Positions 15,494 through 25,215 of a stretch of DNA of 64,000 nucleotides are shown here, piece after piece. The notes beneath the pieces are model-generated. The model did not search any database. It was given only the letters and a program-made list of their open reading frames with translations, and was not told the DNA's origin. Origin of the DNA: Brevundimonas sp. UBA4553 (lineage in GTDB: Bacteria > Pseudomonadota > Alphaproteobacteria > Caulobacterales > Caulobacteraceae); NCBI RefSeq assembly GCF_002387245.1, contig NZ_DGLD01000018.1:1543-65542 (forward strand), written 5' to 3'. The position numbers and the translations under genes are program-made. Within the stretch, counting starts at the first letter, position 1. Each line of letters opens with the position of its first letter.

Positions 15494-16830
15494 GCCATCA
15501 CCTGCTTAACGGCAGCGACGATCTTGTCCACGCCCGGCAGCGACAGCACTTCCAGGTTGGCGGCGTAAGGCAGCGGCACGTCTTCCTGGTGCACGCGGAG
15601 CGGCGGAGCGTCCAGGTAGTCGAAGGCGTGTTCGATCACGCGGGCCACGACCTCGGCGCCGACGCCCATCGGACCCCAACCCTCTTCGGCCGAGACCAGA
15701 CGGCTGGTCTTCTTGACGCTTTCGACGATGGTTTCGTGGTCCAGCGGACGCAGGGTGCGCAAGTCGATGACCTCAGCCTCGATGCCTTCCTCGGCCAGCT
15801 TCTCAGCGGCCTGAAGGGCGAAGCCGACCATGCGGGCGTGGGCCGTGATGGTGACGTCCTTGCCTTCGCGGCGGACCTTGGCCTTGCCGATCGGCAGGAC
15901 GTAGTCGTCGGTTTCCGGCACGTCGAACTCGGTGCCGTACAGCATTTCGTGTTCGAGGAAGACGACCGGGTTCGGGTCGCGGATCGCCGCTTTCAGCAAA
16001 CCCTTGGCGTCCGCAGCGTCGTAGGGTGCGATGACCTTCAGGCCCGGGATCTGGGCGTACCAGGCCGAGTAGTCCTGACTGTGCTGGGCGCCGACGCGGC
16101 TGGCCGCGCCGTTGGGACCACGGAAGACGATGTCCGCGCGGATCTGACCACCCGACATGTAGAGCGTCTTGGCGGCCGAGTTGATGATGTGGTCGATCGC
16201 CTGCATGGCAAAGTTGAACGTCATGAACTCGACGATGGGCTTCAGCCCTGCCATGGCGGCGCCGACGCCGAGACCGGCGAAGCCATGCTCAGTGATCGGG
16301 GTGTCGATCACGCGGCGCTCGCCGAACTCCTGCAGCAGGTCGCGGCTGACCTTGTAGGCGCCCTGGTACTGGGCGACTTCCTCACCGATCAGGAAGACGC
16401 GGTCGTCACGGCGCATTTCCTCAGCCATGGCGTCGCGCAGGGCGTCGCGAACCGTCGTCTTGACCAGCTTGGCGTCGGCCGGGATTTCCGGGTCGCGCAG
16501 TTCAACCTTGGGAGCCGCTGGTGCGGCCGCAGGTGCCGGAGCAGCTTCCGCCTTGGGCGTATCGGCCTTGGCCGCTGGCGCAGGGGCGCTGTCTTCACCG
16601 GCCAGACGCGCGATAGGCGTATTGACCTTCACGTTCTCCGAACCCTCGGCGACGAGGATTTCCAGAACTTCGCCTTCATCGACGGCTTCGACTTCCATCG
16701 TCGCCTTGTCGGTTTCGATCTCGGCGATCACCTGGCCGGCCGACACGGTGTCGCCTGCCTTGATGTGCCATTTGGTCAGCGTGCCCTCTTCCATCGTGGG
16801 GGACAGCGCCGGCATCAGAATGTCGGTCAC
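15490..16830 (-). CDS. pdhB: Pyruvate dehydrogenase E1 subunit beta with N-terminal lipoyl domain
   Basis: A 446-residue E1-beta, longer than the ~330-residue standard because it begins with a complete lipoyl domain (~1-80; modified lysine in ETDKATMEVEA) and an Ala/Pro linker (~82-115). This layout is known from alphaproteobacteria. The transketolase-like part follows, from TTVRDALRDAMAEEMRRDDR through IGEEVAQYQGAYKVSRDLL and TPITEHGFAGLGVGAAM. The C-terminal domain includes VIDLRTLRPLD. With E1-alpha it decarboxylates pyruvate and acetylates lipoate. It starts with GTG, three bases after the pdhA stop. Its stop overlaps the first DUF5076 gene. Confidence 0.96.
   Translation of the reverse strand: MTDILMPALSPTMEEGTLTKWHIKAGDTVSAGQVIAEIETDKATMEVEAVDEGEVLEILVAEGSENVKVNTPIARLAGEDSAPAPAAKADTPKAEAAPAPAAAPAAPKVELRDPEIPADAKLVKTTVRDALRDAMAEEMRRDDRVFLIGEEVAQYQGAYKVSRDLLQEFGERRVIDTPITEHGFAGLGVGAAMAGLKPIVEFMTFNFAMQAIDHIINSAAKTLYMSGGQIRADIVFRGPNGAASRVGAQHSQDYSAWYAQIPGLKVIAPYDAADAKGLLKAAIRDPNPVVFLEHEMLYGTEFDVPETDDYVLPIGKAKVRREGKDVTITAHARMVGFALQAAEKLAEEGIEAEVIDLRTLRPLDHETIVESVKKTSRLVSAEEGWGPMGVGAEVVARVIEHAFDYLDAPPLRVHQEDVPLPYAANLEVLSLPGVDKIVAAVKQVMA
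16596..16830 (-). repeat. Lipoyl-domain coding repeat, copy in pdhB
   Basis: Counterpart of the repeat in pdhC at 14640-14874. The encoded peptides share MTDILMPALSPTMEEG and the lysine motif, so one domain most likely arose by duplication from the other. Confidence 0.7.
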
Positions 16831-16833
16831 GAA

Positions 16834-17865
16834 TCAGGCCTCCACGTAGACGTCAGTATAGAGCTCGGACGGATCCGGCTCAGGGCTTTCCTGTGCGAAC
16901 TGCACGGCTTCGGCGACGATGGCTTTCACCTCGTTGTCGATGGCCTTGAGTTCTTCCTCGGTCGCCTTGGCGGCGGCGAGCAGCATCTTCAGGTGGTCGA
17001 TCGGATCGCGGGTCTTCTTGACCTCGTCGACCTCTTCCTTGGTGCGGTACTTGGCAGGATCCGACATGGAGTGGCCGCGATAGCGGTAGGTCTTCACCTC
17101 GAGGATGTAAGGACCTTCGCCAGCCCGGGCGCGGGCCACGGCGCGGGCGGTTGCGTCACGGACGGCGAGGACGTCCATGCCGTCGACCTGCTCGCCCGGA
17201 ATGCCGAAGCTGGCGCCGCGCATGTAGAGCTCGGTCGTGGACGACGAGCGCTCGATGCTCGTACCCATGGCGTATTGGTTGTTCTCGATGATGTAGATGG
17301 CCGGCAGCTTCCACAACTGGGCCATGTTGAAGCTCTCGTAAACCTGACCCTGGTTCGAGGCGCCGTCGCCGAAATAAACGAACGAGACGCTGTCGTCGCC
17401 GCGGTACTTGCCGGCGAAGGCCAGGCCGGTGCCCAGCGCCACCTGGGCGCCGACGATGCCGTGACCGCCATAGAAGCCGGTCGGCACGTCAAACATGTGC
17501 ATCGAGCCGCCCTTACCCTTCGACGAGCCGCCGATGCGGCCAGTCAACTCAGCCATGACGGCGTTGGGGTCCATGCCCGCAGCCAGCATGTGGCCGTGGT
17601 CGCGGTAGCCGGTGATGATCTTGTCATGACCCTGCTTGACGCTCTCCTGAACGCCGACCGCAACAGCCTCCTGACCGATGTACAGGTGGCAGAACCCGCC
17701 GATCAGGCCCATGCCGTAGAGCTGACCCGCGCGCTCCTCGAAGCGACGGATGAGAACCATCTCGCGGTAGAAGCGCAGCAGGTCTTCCTTGGAAGCCTGA
17801 GGCGTGTTCGGAATCTTGATGTCGTCCGCGCTGGACGAGGATTTCTGAGCGGCGGCTTTCGCCAT
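16834..17865 (-). CDS. pdhA: Pyruvate dehydrogenase E1 subunit alpha
   Basis: A 343-residue thiamine diphosphate enzyme subunit, first gene of the PDH operon. Signature stretches are MVLIRRFEERAGQLYGMG near residue 32, GYRDHGHMLAAG, KGGSMHMF, the thiamine-diphosphate motif GDGASNQGQVYESF ending in N-M-A, and the phosphorylation-loop region YRYRGHSMSDPAKYR. The first ~20 residues are Ala/Lys/Ser-rich and probably disordered. It is separated by 114 bases from an FtsB-like gene upstream, long enough for the operon's promoter. The order eno, FtsB-like, pdhA is common in alphaproteobacteria. Confidence 0.96.
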   Translation of the reverse strand: MAKAAAQKSSSSADDIKIPNTPQASKEDLLRFYREMVLIRRFEERAGQLYGMGLIGGFCHLYIGQEAVAVGVQESVKQGHDKIITGYRDHGHMLAAGMDPNAVMAELTGRIGGSSKGKGGSMHMFDVPTGFYGGHGIVGAQVALGTGLAFAGKYRGDDSVSFVYFGDGASNQGQVYESFNMAQLWKLPAIYIIENNQYAMGTSIERSSSTTELYMRGASFGIPGEQVDGMDVLAVRDATARAVARARAGEGPYILEVKTYRYRGHSMSDPAKYRTKEEVDEVKKTRDPIDHLKMLLAAAKATEEELKAIDNEVKAIVAEAVQFAQESPEPDPSELYTDVYVEA

Positions 17866-17979
17866 CCGGCATCTCCCGGCTGCGCCCCCAGTTTCAGGGA
17901 CTCTTATCGTTACGGAAAGGGGCTTTAGCAGCCTTCGTTCCCGAAACGCAAAGCGAGCCGGTCAAGCTGTAACAATAGT

Positions 17980-18312
17980 TCAGGACGTGCGAGTCTCGTC
18001 AGGGTTGTGCACGGCTGGCGCGCTAAGGCGAACCACGTAGTCGCGCGGATCGGCAAAGCCGAGCACGGCTCTGGCGCGTTCCTCAAGCAGATCCTTGGAA
18101 AGGCTTTCCGTTCGCAGATAGCGCACGCGCACTTCCAGGTCGCGCCGCTGCTCGGTCAGGCGCGCCAGCTGGTCGGCGCGCTTGGAAAGGAGCGCGTCGC
18201 GCTCGCCTCCGCTCAACAAACCGCGCTGCCCCGTCAGGGCCTGAACGCCCAGATAGACGATCAGGAACAGCAAGAACGCGGATGTCAGATAAGGCTTCAT
18301 CTGTTCAGGCAA
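17980..18312 (-). CDS. FtsB/DivIC-like septum formation initiator protein
   Basis: A small single-pass protein of about 110 residues. A short cytoplasmic N-terminus is followed by one membrane helix (YLTSAFLLFLIVYLGVQAL) and then a periplasmic coiled coil (RADQLARLTEQRRDLEVRV). An R-x-x-L-G-F-A-D-P-R-D-Y-V-V-R-L segment closes the fold, as in DivIC/FtsB proteins, which bridge FtsL and FtsQ in the divisome. Start choice is uncertain. AAGGAG lies eight bases before a TTG at 18312. An ATG at 18300 would give MKPYLTS, and an ATG at 18336 contains the ribosome site within the gene. It sits between eno and pdhA on the same strand, a conserved neighbourhood. Confidence 0.82.
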   Translation of the reverse strand: MPEQMKPYLTSAFLLFLIVYLGVQALTGQRGLLSGGERDALLSKRADQLARLTEQRRDLEVRVRYLRTESLSKDLLEERARAVLGFADPRDYVVRLSAPAVHNPDETRTS

Positions 18313-18398
18313 GACTGACGCTCCTTCTGAGCGCAAACAAGGTTTCCTGACCCTGACCGAAAATGCCTAACGAACCGTAGCTTGGCCGTAATTGCGAA

Positions 18399-18425
18399 CG
18401 CCGCCTCCGAGGTTCGGAAGCGGCG
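18399..18425 (-). terminator. Hairpin after enolase
   Basis: CGCCGC-c-TCCGA (18399-18410) pairs with TCGGA-a-GCGGCG (18414-18425) around a 3-base loop, with a single mismatch. It lies 24 bases past the eno stop codon. The T-run is weak, so partial read-through into the FtsB-like gene is possible. Confidence 0.5.
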
Positions 18426-18448
18426 CTGCATTCAACCGGCGCGGACGC

Positions 18449-19726
<1,278 letters not shown>

Positions 19727-19825
19727 GAGGAAGGCGCTCTGTCAGAAGAGGAAGGTGCAACGGCCGGTTTAGACCAGCCGTCGCCGAATCGCCAACCAGG
19801 CGATGCGCCTTCACCGTTTCCAGCG

Positions 19826-20440
19826 TCAGCTGCAGCCTTCGACGTTCTGGATGCTGGGGCCGCCAGCGTGGATGAAGGCCACCTTGCCGTCCTGCCCGAT
19901 CTCGTACACCAGTCCCCGCGCAGTCGGATCCGTGACGTAGGCGCCCTGCAGTTGAGGCTTGCCCGGCCAAAGGGTGACATAAGCCGACGGCGCGCCTTGA
20001 TACTTGTGCGGGGTCACGGTGGCGGCTGCGCCGTACCTGGCCTTCAGTTGATCGCCGTCGTAGCCGACGCCGACGCCGTCCTCGGTCTTGACGGTCGCGT
20101 CCTTCGTGGCGGTCAGGCGCGTCAGCGTCCCGTTTTCCACCATGACCAGTACGCCCTCGGGCGCGCGAGGCGGGTGATAATAGCGGCACTCCGAGGGTTC
20201 AGCTTCGGCGGCGTTCGCGGGCGGCGGCCCGACCGCTGCGTCCACCTCGGCCTGGGTCATGCCGATCTTCAGCGGACCATAGCCCAGAGGCGTCAACACC
20301 GTGGCCGATGCGGCGTCGGCCACAACCGCCGGAGCAACCGCCTCGGGCGCCTGGGTGTCAGGGGTCTTGGCGCTTTCAGGGGCGTTGCAGGCGGCCAGGG
20401 CCAGCAAGGCGACGGAACTGAGGACGGCGCTACGGATCAT
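19826..20440 (-). CDS. Putative lipoprotein of unknown function
   Basis: A 204-residue protein with a lipoprotein signal peptide. A hydrophobic segment ends in the lipobox LALAAC, with the lipidated Cys at about residue 18. An Ala/Pro/Val-rich tether of ~30 residues follows, then a globular region. That region starts with GYGPLKIGMTQAEVDAAVG, a pattern seen in small periplasmic beta-rich domains (SmpA/BamE-like openings use similar wording, but homology is not established). One Cys pair (SECRYY near the middle and EGCS at the C-terminus) could form a disulfide. It lies upstream of eno on the same strand with a 99-base gap. Function unknown. Confidence 0.75.
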   Translation of the reverse strand: MIRSAVLSSVALLALAACNAPESAKTPDTQAPEAVAPAVVADAASATVLTPLGYGPLKIGMTQAEVDAAVGPPPANAAEAEPSECRYYHPPRAPEGVLVMVENGTLTRLTATKDATVKTEDGVGVGYDGDQLKARYGAAATVTPHKYQGAPSAYVTLWPGKPQLQGAYVTDPTARGLVYEIGQDGKVAFIHAGGPSIQNVEGCS

Positions 20441-20485
20441 GCGAGGAGCTCCAGTGGTTAGGCTTCACCGCACACAACGCACGAA

Positions 20486-20514
20486 AACGGCGCGCGATGT
20501 CATCGCGCGCCGTT
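20486..20514 (-). terminator. Strong intrinsic terminator after rpmF
   Basis: A perfect 13-bp stem, AACGGCGCGCGAT at 20486-20498 with ATCGCGCGCCGTT at 20502-20514, has a 3-base loop. On the minus strand it is followed by TTTTC, counting the end of the stem. It is 40 bases past the rpmF stop and insulates the lipoprotein gene downstream. Its AT-rich flanks would also let it work on the plus strand. Confidence 0.8.
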
Positions 20515-20554
20515 AAAATCTATCGTCCGGCCGAAACCGGGGCCGTATTGAAGA

Positions 20555-20737
20555 CTAGTCTTCCTTCGGCGTGATGACCTGGCGGCCGCGATACGTGCCG
20601 GTCTTCAGGTCGATGTGGTGCGGACGCTTCAGCTCGCCCGTGTCCTTGTCTTCGACATAGGAGTTGGCGCCCAGGGCGTCGTGTGCGCGACGCATGTTGC
20701 GACGCGAGGGGGATACTTTGCGCTTCGGAACGGCCAT
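20555..20737 (-). CDS. rpmF: 50S ribosomal protein L32
   Basis: A 60-residue, highly basic ribosomal protein. It starts MAVPKRKVSPSRRNMRRAHD, the universal L32 opening, and ends in a lysine/glutamate-rich tail. The frame is open upstream to 20815, but only the ATG at 20737 gives the conserved N-terminus and length. In alphaproteobacteria L32 often lacks the zinc-binding cysteines; none are present here. It is followed by a strong terminator. The 209 bases between its start and the next gene on the plus strand hold its promoter and no other gene that I can see. Confidence 0.96.
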   Translation of the reverse strand: MAVPKRKVSPSRRNMRRAHDALGANSYVEDKDTGELKRPHHIDLKTGTYRGRQVITPKED

Positions 20738-20946
20738 GTCCGTCTCAATCTCTAAGTCGGTGCGCCGTGAAGACGCGAAAACATACAGTGCCGGCCCCCC
20801 GATAAGAGCCGCCACGCGAGGGCGGGCTTATGCATGAAGACGCCATCGATTTCAACCCGTGCCGCGACAATCAGCCGGCAACGACAGGGTGGCGGTTTTA
20901 GGCCACCTACGGCAAGGTCCTGACACCGATGTCACGGGAGGACATG

Positions 20947-21915
20947 ATGCGCAAATTCTGGACAGCAACCTCGGGCGCCAGCCTGGCCTTCGCCGCCCTG
21001 CTCGGCTCTACGCCTGTATTGGCGCAGTCGGGCGTGACCGTTCTGCCTCTTCCTGAGGCCGCCGCCTATCCGGAAGGCGTCGCCGTCGATCCCGCGACCG
21101 GCGCCATCTACACCAACAGCGCCAATACAGGCGTCGTCTTCCGCGTGGATCCTGATACCGGCGCGGTCGTGCGCGTCGCCGATCCGCTGGGCCTGGGTGA
21201 TTCGCCGCCCGCAAAGCCGGTGTCGGTGGCCCTGGGGCTCAAGGCTGACGGCCAGGGGCGCCTCTGGGTTGCTGGCGCGCGTGCCGGCTCGATGCATGTG
21301 GTCGACATCGCCACCGGCGAGCGGCTCGCGCGCTTCACCACGCCGGAAGGCGCCTGGTTGATCAACGACGTCGCCCTGACGCCTGACGCCGCCTATTTCA
21401 CCGATACCCTGCGCCCTGTCTTGTGGCGCGTCGCCCGCGATTCAGTGGTCGATGGGGCGCTGGAGCCGTGGCTGTCGTTCGAGGGCACCGCTCTTGAATA
21501 CGGCGAAGAGCCGAACCTGAACGGCATCGTCGCCACGCCGGACGGCCGCTTCCTGATCGTTGTCCTGATGAAGACCGGGCGGCTGTTCCGCATCGATACC
21601 CATTCGCGCGAGGTGGCCGCAATCGATGCCGGGAGTTCAGCGCTGGACGGCGGCGACGGCTTGGCCCTGGTCGGACAACGGCTGTTCCTCGTGCGCCAGT
21701 CTGCCGGCGAGGTCGTGGCCCTGGACCTGTCCCCGGACCTCGCCACAGCGGTCGAAGCGAAGCGTATCAAGCCATCTGAACTGGCCTGGCCGGCGACCGT
21801 CGCTGTCCGGGGCGATCGCCTGATCGTGGCCAACAGTCAGTTGAACCGTCGCGGCTCAGGCGATCCAATCCTGCCGTTCAGTCTGGTCTCGATCCCACTG
21901 TCGGCCTTCGACTAG
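20947..21915 (+). CDS. Exported SMP-30/gluconolactonase-like beta-propeller protein
   Basis: A 322-residue protein with a Sec signal peptide (MRKFWTATSGASLAFAALLG, cleavage probably after VLAQ). The mature part shows repeating propeller blades (YPEGVAVDPATGAIYTNSAN, VSVALGLKADGQGRLWVAGA, NGIVATPDGRFLIVVLM), as in SMP-30/strictosidine-synthase-like proteins. Such proteins include lactonases, but metal-ligand residues cannot be assigned confidently. GGGAGG five bases before the ATG at 20947 sets the start; ATGs at 20929 and 20944 are in frame upstream. It is a single gene, convergent with the acetyltransferase that ends three bases away. Periplasmic location is inferred from the signal. Confidence 0.82.
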   Translation: MRKFWTATSGASLAFAALLGSTPVLAQSGVTVLPLPEAAAYPEGVAVDPATGAIYTNSANTGVVFRVDPDTGAVVRVADPLGLGDSPPAKPVSVALGLKADGQGRLWVAGARAGSMHVVDIATGERLARFTTPEGAWLINDVALTPDAAYFTDTLRPVLWRVARDSVVDGALEPWLSFEGTALEYGEEPNLNGIVATPDGRFLIVVLMKTGRLFRIDTHSREVAAIDAGSSALDGGDGLALVGQRLFLVRQSAGEVVALDLSPDLATAVEAKRIKPSELAWPATVAVRGDRLIVANSQLNRRGSGDPILPFSLVSIPLSAFD

Positions 21916-21917
21916 GC

Positions 21918-22466
21918 CTAGGGCAAGGACCTCACGATGCGAGCTGGGTTGCCGACGACCAAAACATCGGAGGGCACATCCTTCGTCACGACAGAACCCG
22001 CGCCGACAACCACACGGTCGCCAACTGTCACGCCAGCCAGCACTATCGCTCCTCCCCCTATCCAGACGTCGTTTCCAAGTCGGATCCTGCGGGCGCTTTC
22101 AAGACCGGAGCGCCGCCCGACCGCATCCAGGGGATGTTCCGGCGTCAGCAGTTGCACGCCAGGTCCGCATTGAAAGTCGTCGCCGATAACGATCTCGGCG
22201 CAGTCCAGAAAGATGCTGTTGGCGTTGACGAACGCCCTCGCACCCAGGCGAATGTTGTCGCCGTAGTCACAAAAGAAGCCCGGCATGATGGTTGCGCGTC
22301 CGTCGGAGGCGTGGACCAGTTCATTGACCAGAGCTCGCCGCTTCTCGTGATCGGGCTCCTGATTGATCCGAATGGTCAGGCCCACCGCACGCGTCCGACC
22401 GGCGACCAGTTCAGCATCGCTCGGGTCGTAGCTCAGCCCCGCCAGCATCTTCTCGCGCTCAGTCAT
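21918..22466 (-). CDS. Sugar O-acetyltransferase (maltose/galactoside acetyltransferase family)
   Basis: A 182-residue left-handed beta-helix transferase of the LacA/Maa/NodL group, which acetylates sugar hydroxyls with acetyl-CoA. The N-terminal helix MTEREKMLAGLSYDPSDAEL is characteristic. Hexapeptide repeats and the catalytic His in LLTPEHPLDA follow, then NDVWIGGGAIVLAGVTVGD and the C-terminal GNPARIVR. The true acceptor is unknown. The ATG overlaps the stop of the FAD oxidoreductase upstream (ATGA), making it the last gene of the lipA-led operon. Confidence 0.9.
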   Translation of the reverse strand: MTEREKMLAGLSYDPSDAELVAGRTRAVGLTIRINQEPDHEKRRALVNELVHASDGRATIMPGFFCDYGDNIRLGARAFVNANSIFLDCAEIVIGDDFQCGPGVQLLTPEHPLDAVGRRSGLESARRIRLGNDVWIGGGAIVLAGVTVGDRVVVGAGSVVTKDVPSDVLVVGNPARIVRSLP

Positions 22467-23581
22467 GCCCGGGTTATCGCTGTCGCCACAGCTTCGCCGA
22501 TGGCCAATGAACTGGTCAGGCCCGGACTTTCGATCCCGAACAGCGCCATCAGCCCGTCGACACCATGATGCTCTCGACCATGGAGCTGGAAGTCCGGCTG
22601 CGGCTCACCGGGGCCGTGCAGCTTGGGCCGGATGCCGGCGTAGTCAGGCGTAAGCCGCTCCACCGTCACGCCGGGCCAGAAGCGGCGGATATAGTGGGCG
22701 AACTCCTGCGCCTTGGCCGGATCGACCGAATAGTCCTCGGTCTCGACATAGGCCAGGTCAGGCCCGAACACCCCCTGCCCACCCAGATCCTTGCGATAGT
22801 GGGTGCCCAGCGCCCCGGCGATGGGCGGAGGATAGATCAATCGATTGAAGGGCGCGGGCCCTGTCAGGCGGAAATAGATCCCCTTGCCCAGGTGGCGCGC
22901 CGGGATGTCAGCGGCCGGATAGCCGTCGATGGCGCCCGCCACGCTCTGGGCCGATAGCCCGGGCGCGGTCACCAGCAGCCGGCTCGTCAACACCGCCCCG
23001 CCCTCTCCGCCCGCCGTGATGCGGAAACCGCCGCCCGACAGAGGCTCGGCCCGCTCGAACGGCGTGGACACGACGACCGAACCGCCAGCGTCCTCGATCT
23101 CGCCTTGCAGCGCCAACATGTAGTCGTGGCTGGCGAACACCCCGCTCTCCGGCGACAGGATGGCGGCGTGGGCCTTCAATTCCGGTTCAAGCGCCCGCGC
23201 CTGGGGGCCCGTCAGATGCTCCAGCCCTTCGACGCCGTTGATCACTGCCTGCTGGAAGATGGCCTCGATCCGCTCGACCTCGGCTTCCTCGGTCGCCGCG
23301 ACCAGCTTGCCGCATTTCCAGTGGTCGATCTTGTGGCTGGTCAGGAAGTCATAAAGCGCCCGCCGCCCCTCGACGCAGAACTTCGCCTTCAGCGAACCCG
23401 TCGGATAATAGAGTCCGCCGTGGATGACCTCGGAATTGCGAGAAGACACGCCCTGGCCGATGTGCGGCTCTTTTTCGAGCACCAGCACCGTCAGGCCCCG
23501 CTTCGCCAGCGCCCGCCCGCAGGCCAGTCCCACAGCCCCCGCCCCCACGACTGTCGCATCGAAGTCGAAAGGCGCGTCCAT
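22463..23581 (-). CDS. FAD-dependent oxidoreductase, L-2-hydroxyglutarate oxidase-like
   Basis: A 372-residue DAO-family flavoprotein. The FAD motif is VVGAGAVGLACGRALAKRG near the N-terminus. The segment SSRNSEVIHGGLYYPTGSLK is characteristic of L-2-hydroxyglutarate dehydrogenase/oxidase (LhgO-type) proteins. The C-terminus carries GIESPGLTSSLAIGEAVA. I place the start at 23581 (MDAPFDFDATV), preceded by a GAGG-type ribosome site, not at 23629. The probable role is oxidation of L-2-hydroxyglutarate or a related 2-hydroxy acid; the exact substrate is not determined. It lies between a COQ10/START-type gene (five bases away) and an overlapping acetyltransferase gene. Confidence 0.85.
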   Translation of the reverse strand: MDAPFDFDATVVGAGAVGLACGRALAKRGLTVLVLEKEPHIGQGVSSRNSEVIHGGLYYPTGSLKAKFCVEGRRALYDFLTSHKIDHWKCGKLVAATEEAEVERIEAIFQQAVINGVEGLEHLTGPQARALEPELKAHAAILSPESGVFASHDYMLALQGEIEDAGGSVVVSTPFERAEPLSGGGFRITAGGEGGAVLTSRLLVTAPGLSAQSVAGAIDGYPAADIPARHLGKGIYFRLTGPAPFNRLIYPPPIAGALGTHYRKDLGGQGVFGPDLAYVETEDYSVDPAKAQEFAHYIRRFWPGVTVERLTPDYAGIRPKLHGPGEPQPDFQLHGREHHGVDGLMALFGIESPGLTSSLAIGEAVATAITRA

Positions 23582-23586
23582 GAAAC

Positions 23587-24039
23587 CTACCTCTTGCCGT
23601 AAAGGGCCTTGGCGCGGCCCTCGAAACATTGGATCAGCTTATCGACAGCCCGATCAAAGTTCGCCTGCAGCATTAGATCCAGCATCCGCGACTTGAAAGC
23701 GAAGTCGATGAAGAACTCCAGTCGTGTTCCCTCGGGGTGCGGATGGAACTCCCAGCGGTTCTTCAGATGCTTGAACGGGCCGCGGATCAGGCCGACTTCG
23801 ACCTTGGGCGAGTGAATGTCGTGGCGCACCCAGGTCGAGAATCGTTCAGTCAGGAAAGCGAAGCCCACCCCCGCCTCGGCGTCCAGCAGGCGCACGCCCG
23901 GGGCCTCGTCGCGCTGGTTCCAGACGCGCATGGAGGTGATCCAGGGCACGAACTCCGGATAGGCCTCCACCCCCGCAACCAGCTTGGCCAGGTCTTCAGG
24001 CGCATAAGGAAGGATGCGCGTAACGCGATGGACCGCCAT
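23587..24039 (-). CDS. COQ10/RatA-type START-fold protein
   Basis: A 150-residue member of the polyketide cyclase/COQ10 group. The sequence opens with HRVTRILPYAPEDLAKLVAG and continues V-E-A-Y-P-E-F-V-P-W. It contains KHLKNRWEFHPHPEGTRLEF and closes with a long helix. COQ10 proteins bind ubiquinone and support respiration; the E. coli homologue RatA is described as a translation-blocking toxin. No antitoxin (RnfH/RatB) gene follows, so the lipid-binding role is more likely here. It lies seven bases after lipA on the same strand, a common alphaproteobacterial pairing. Confidence 0.9.
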   Translation of the reverse strand: MAVHRVTRILPYAPEDLAKLVAGVEAYPEFVPWITSMRVWNQRDEAPGVRLLDAEAGVGFAFLTERFSTWVRHDIHSPKVEVGLIRGPFKHLKNRWEFHPHPEGTRLEFFIDFAFKSRMLDLMLQANFDRAVDKLIQCFEGRAKALYGKR

Positions 24040-24046
24040 TCAGGAC

Positions 24047-25018
24047 TTAGCGGGCCGAACGGCCTGCCTGCGCCAGACGCGCGGCCTTGAGGCGGGCGAA
24101 GTCGTCCCCGGCATGGTGCGACGACCGCGTCAGCGGCGACGACGACACCATCAGGAAGCCCTTGGCCCGCGCAATAGCCTCATAGGCCTTGAACTCTTCG
24201 GGGGTGACGAAGCGGTCGATGGCGGCGTGCTTGCGCGTCGGCTGCAGGTATTGGCCGATGGTGATGAAGTCGACGCCGGCGGACCGCATGTCGTCCATCA
24301 CCTGCATGACCTCTTCCTTGGTCTCGCCCAGGCCGACCATGATCCCCGACTTGGTGAACTGGTTCGGATCGCGTTCCTTGACCATCTGCAGCAGGCGCAG
24401 GCTGTGGAAGTAGCGGGCGCCCGGGCGGATCTTCAGATAGAGGCGCGGAACCGTCTCAAGGTTGTGGTTGAAGACGTCGGGCGTGGCGTCGATCATCACC
24501 TCGGCGGCGCCATCCTTGCGCAGGAAATCGGGCGTCAGGATTTCAATCGTGGTGTCGGGCGCCTGCAGGCGGATCTGGCGCACCACCTCGGCGAAGTGGG
24601 CGGCGCCGCCATCGGCGACGTCGTCGCGGTCCACCGAAGTGATGACCACGTGGTTCAGACCCATCTGCTGGACGGCCAGGCCGACCTTGGCCGGCTCTTC
24701 CGGGTCCAGGGCTTGCGGCAGGCCGGTCTTGACGTTGCAGAAGGCGCAGGCCCGCGTGCAGGTGTCGCCCATGATCATCAGGGTGGCGTGCTTCTGGCTC
24801 CAGCACTCGCCGATGTTCGGGCAGGCCGCCTCTTCGCAGACCGTGACCAGGCCCTTGGAGCGCACGATATCCTTGGTCGCGTTATACTGACCCGAACCCG
24901 GCGCTTTCACACGCAGCCAGTCAGGCTTCTTCAGCACCGCCGATTCCGGGCGATTCTGTTTCTCCGGGTGACGCAGCTCGGAAGGCTTCTTCGTCAGGGT
25001 GTCGATCAGCGTGACCAT
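24047..25018 (-). CDS. lipA: Lipoyl synthase
   Basis: A 323-residue radical-SAM enzyme that inserts two sulfurs into octanoyl groups on E2 and H proteins. It shows both iron-sulfur clusters: CEEAACPNIGEC, the auxiliary, sacrificial cluster, and CTRACAFCNV, the radical-SAM CxxxCxxC. The C-terminal RSSHHAGDDF supplies the serine ligand. Its products are needed by the lipoyl domains of PdhB and PdhC encoded at 13579-16830. It is the first gene of a leftward operon with a COQ10-type gene, an FAD oxidoreductase and an acetyltransferase. The 197-base gap to the divergent synthetase gene should contain its promoter. Confidence 0.96.
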   Translation of the reverse strand: MVTLIDTLTKKPSELRHPEKQNRPESAVLKKPDWLRVKAPGSGQYNATKDIVRSKGLVTVCEEAACPNIGECWSQKHATLMIMGDTCTRACAFCNVKTGLPQALDPEEPAKVGLAVQQMGLNHVVITSVDRDDVADGGAAHFAEVVRQIRLQAPDTTIEILTPDFLRKDGAAEVMIDATPDVFNHNLETVPRLYLKIRPGARYFHSLRLLQMVKERDPNQFTKSGIMVGLGETKEEVMQVMDDMRSAGVDFITIGQYLQPTRKHAAIDRFVTPEEFKAYEAIARAKGFLMVSSSPLTRSSHHAGDDFARLKAARLAQAGRSAR

Positions 25019-25215
25019 AGCCGGCGGTCTGGCTCCTGTGCAGAAGGGCGGTATGTCGGCTTTCCGATCGCCAATGGCAAGCCACAGACGGTTTCAGTGA
25101 TGGAGATGCGACGTTCACGCGACGTTACGCATCTTTTCAAGGCGACCTTACGTCACTAGGTTCCGGCCTCTTGTAACCGAGAGGGCCGCCGAGAGCCCTC
25201 CGAAGGAGGACGTGC

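Noticed and set aside
15589..17928. Plus-strand open frame of 779 codons opposite pdhB and pdhA
   Set aside because: Antisense shadow of two well-conserved genes. Composition is biased and repetitive and there is no ribosome site.
21912..21921. Perfect palindrome CTAGGCCTAG between convergent genes
   Set aside because: It is formed by the two TAG stop codons facing each other over three bases; too short for a terminator and without a T-run.
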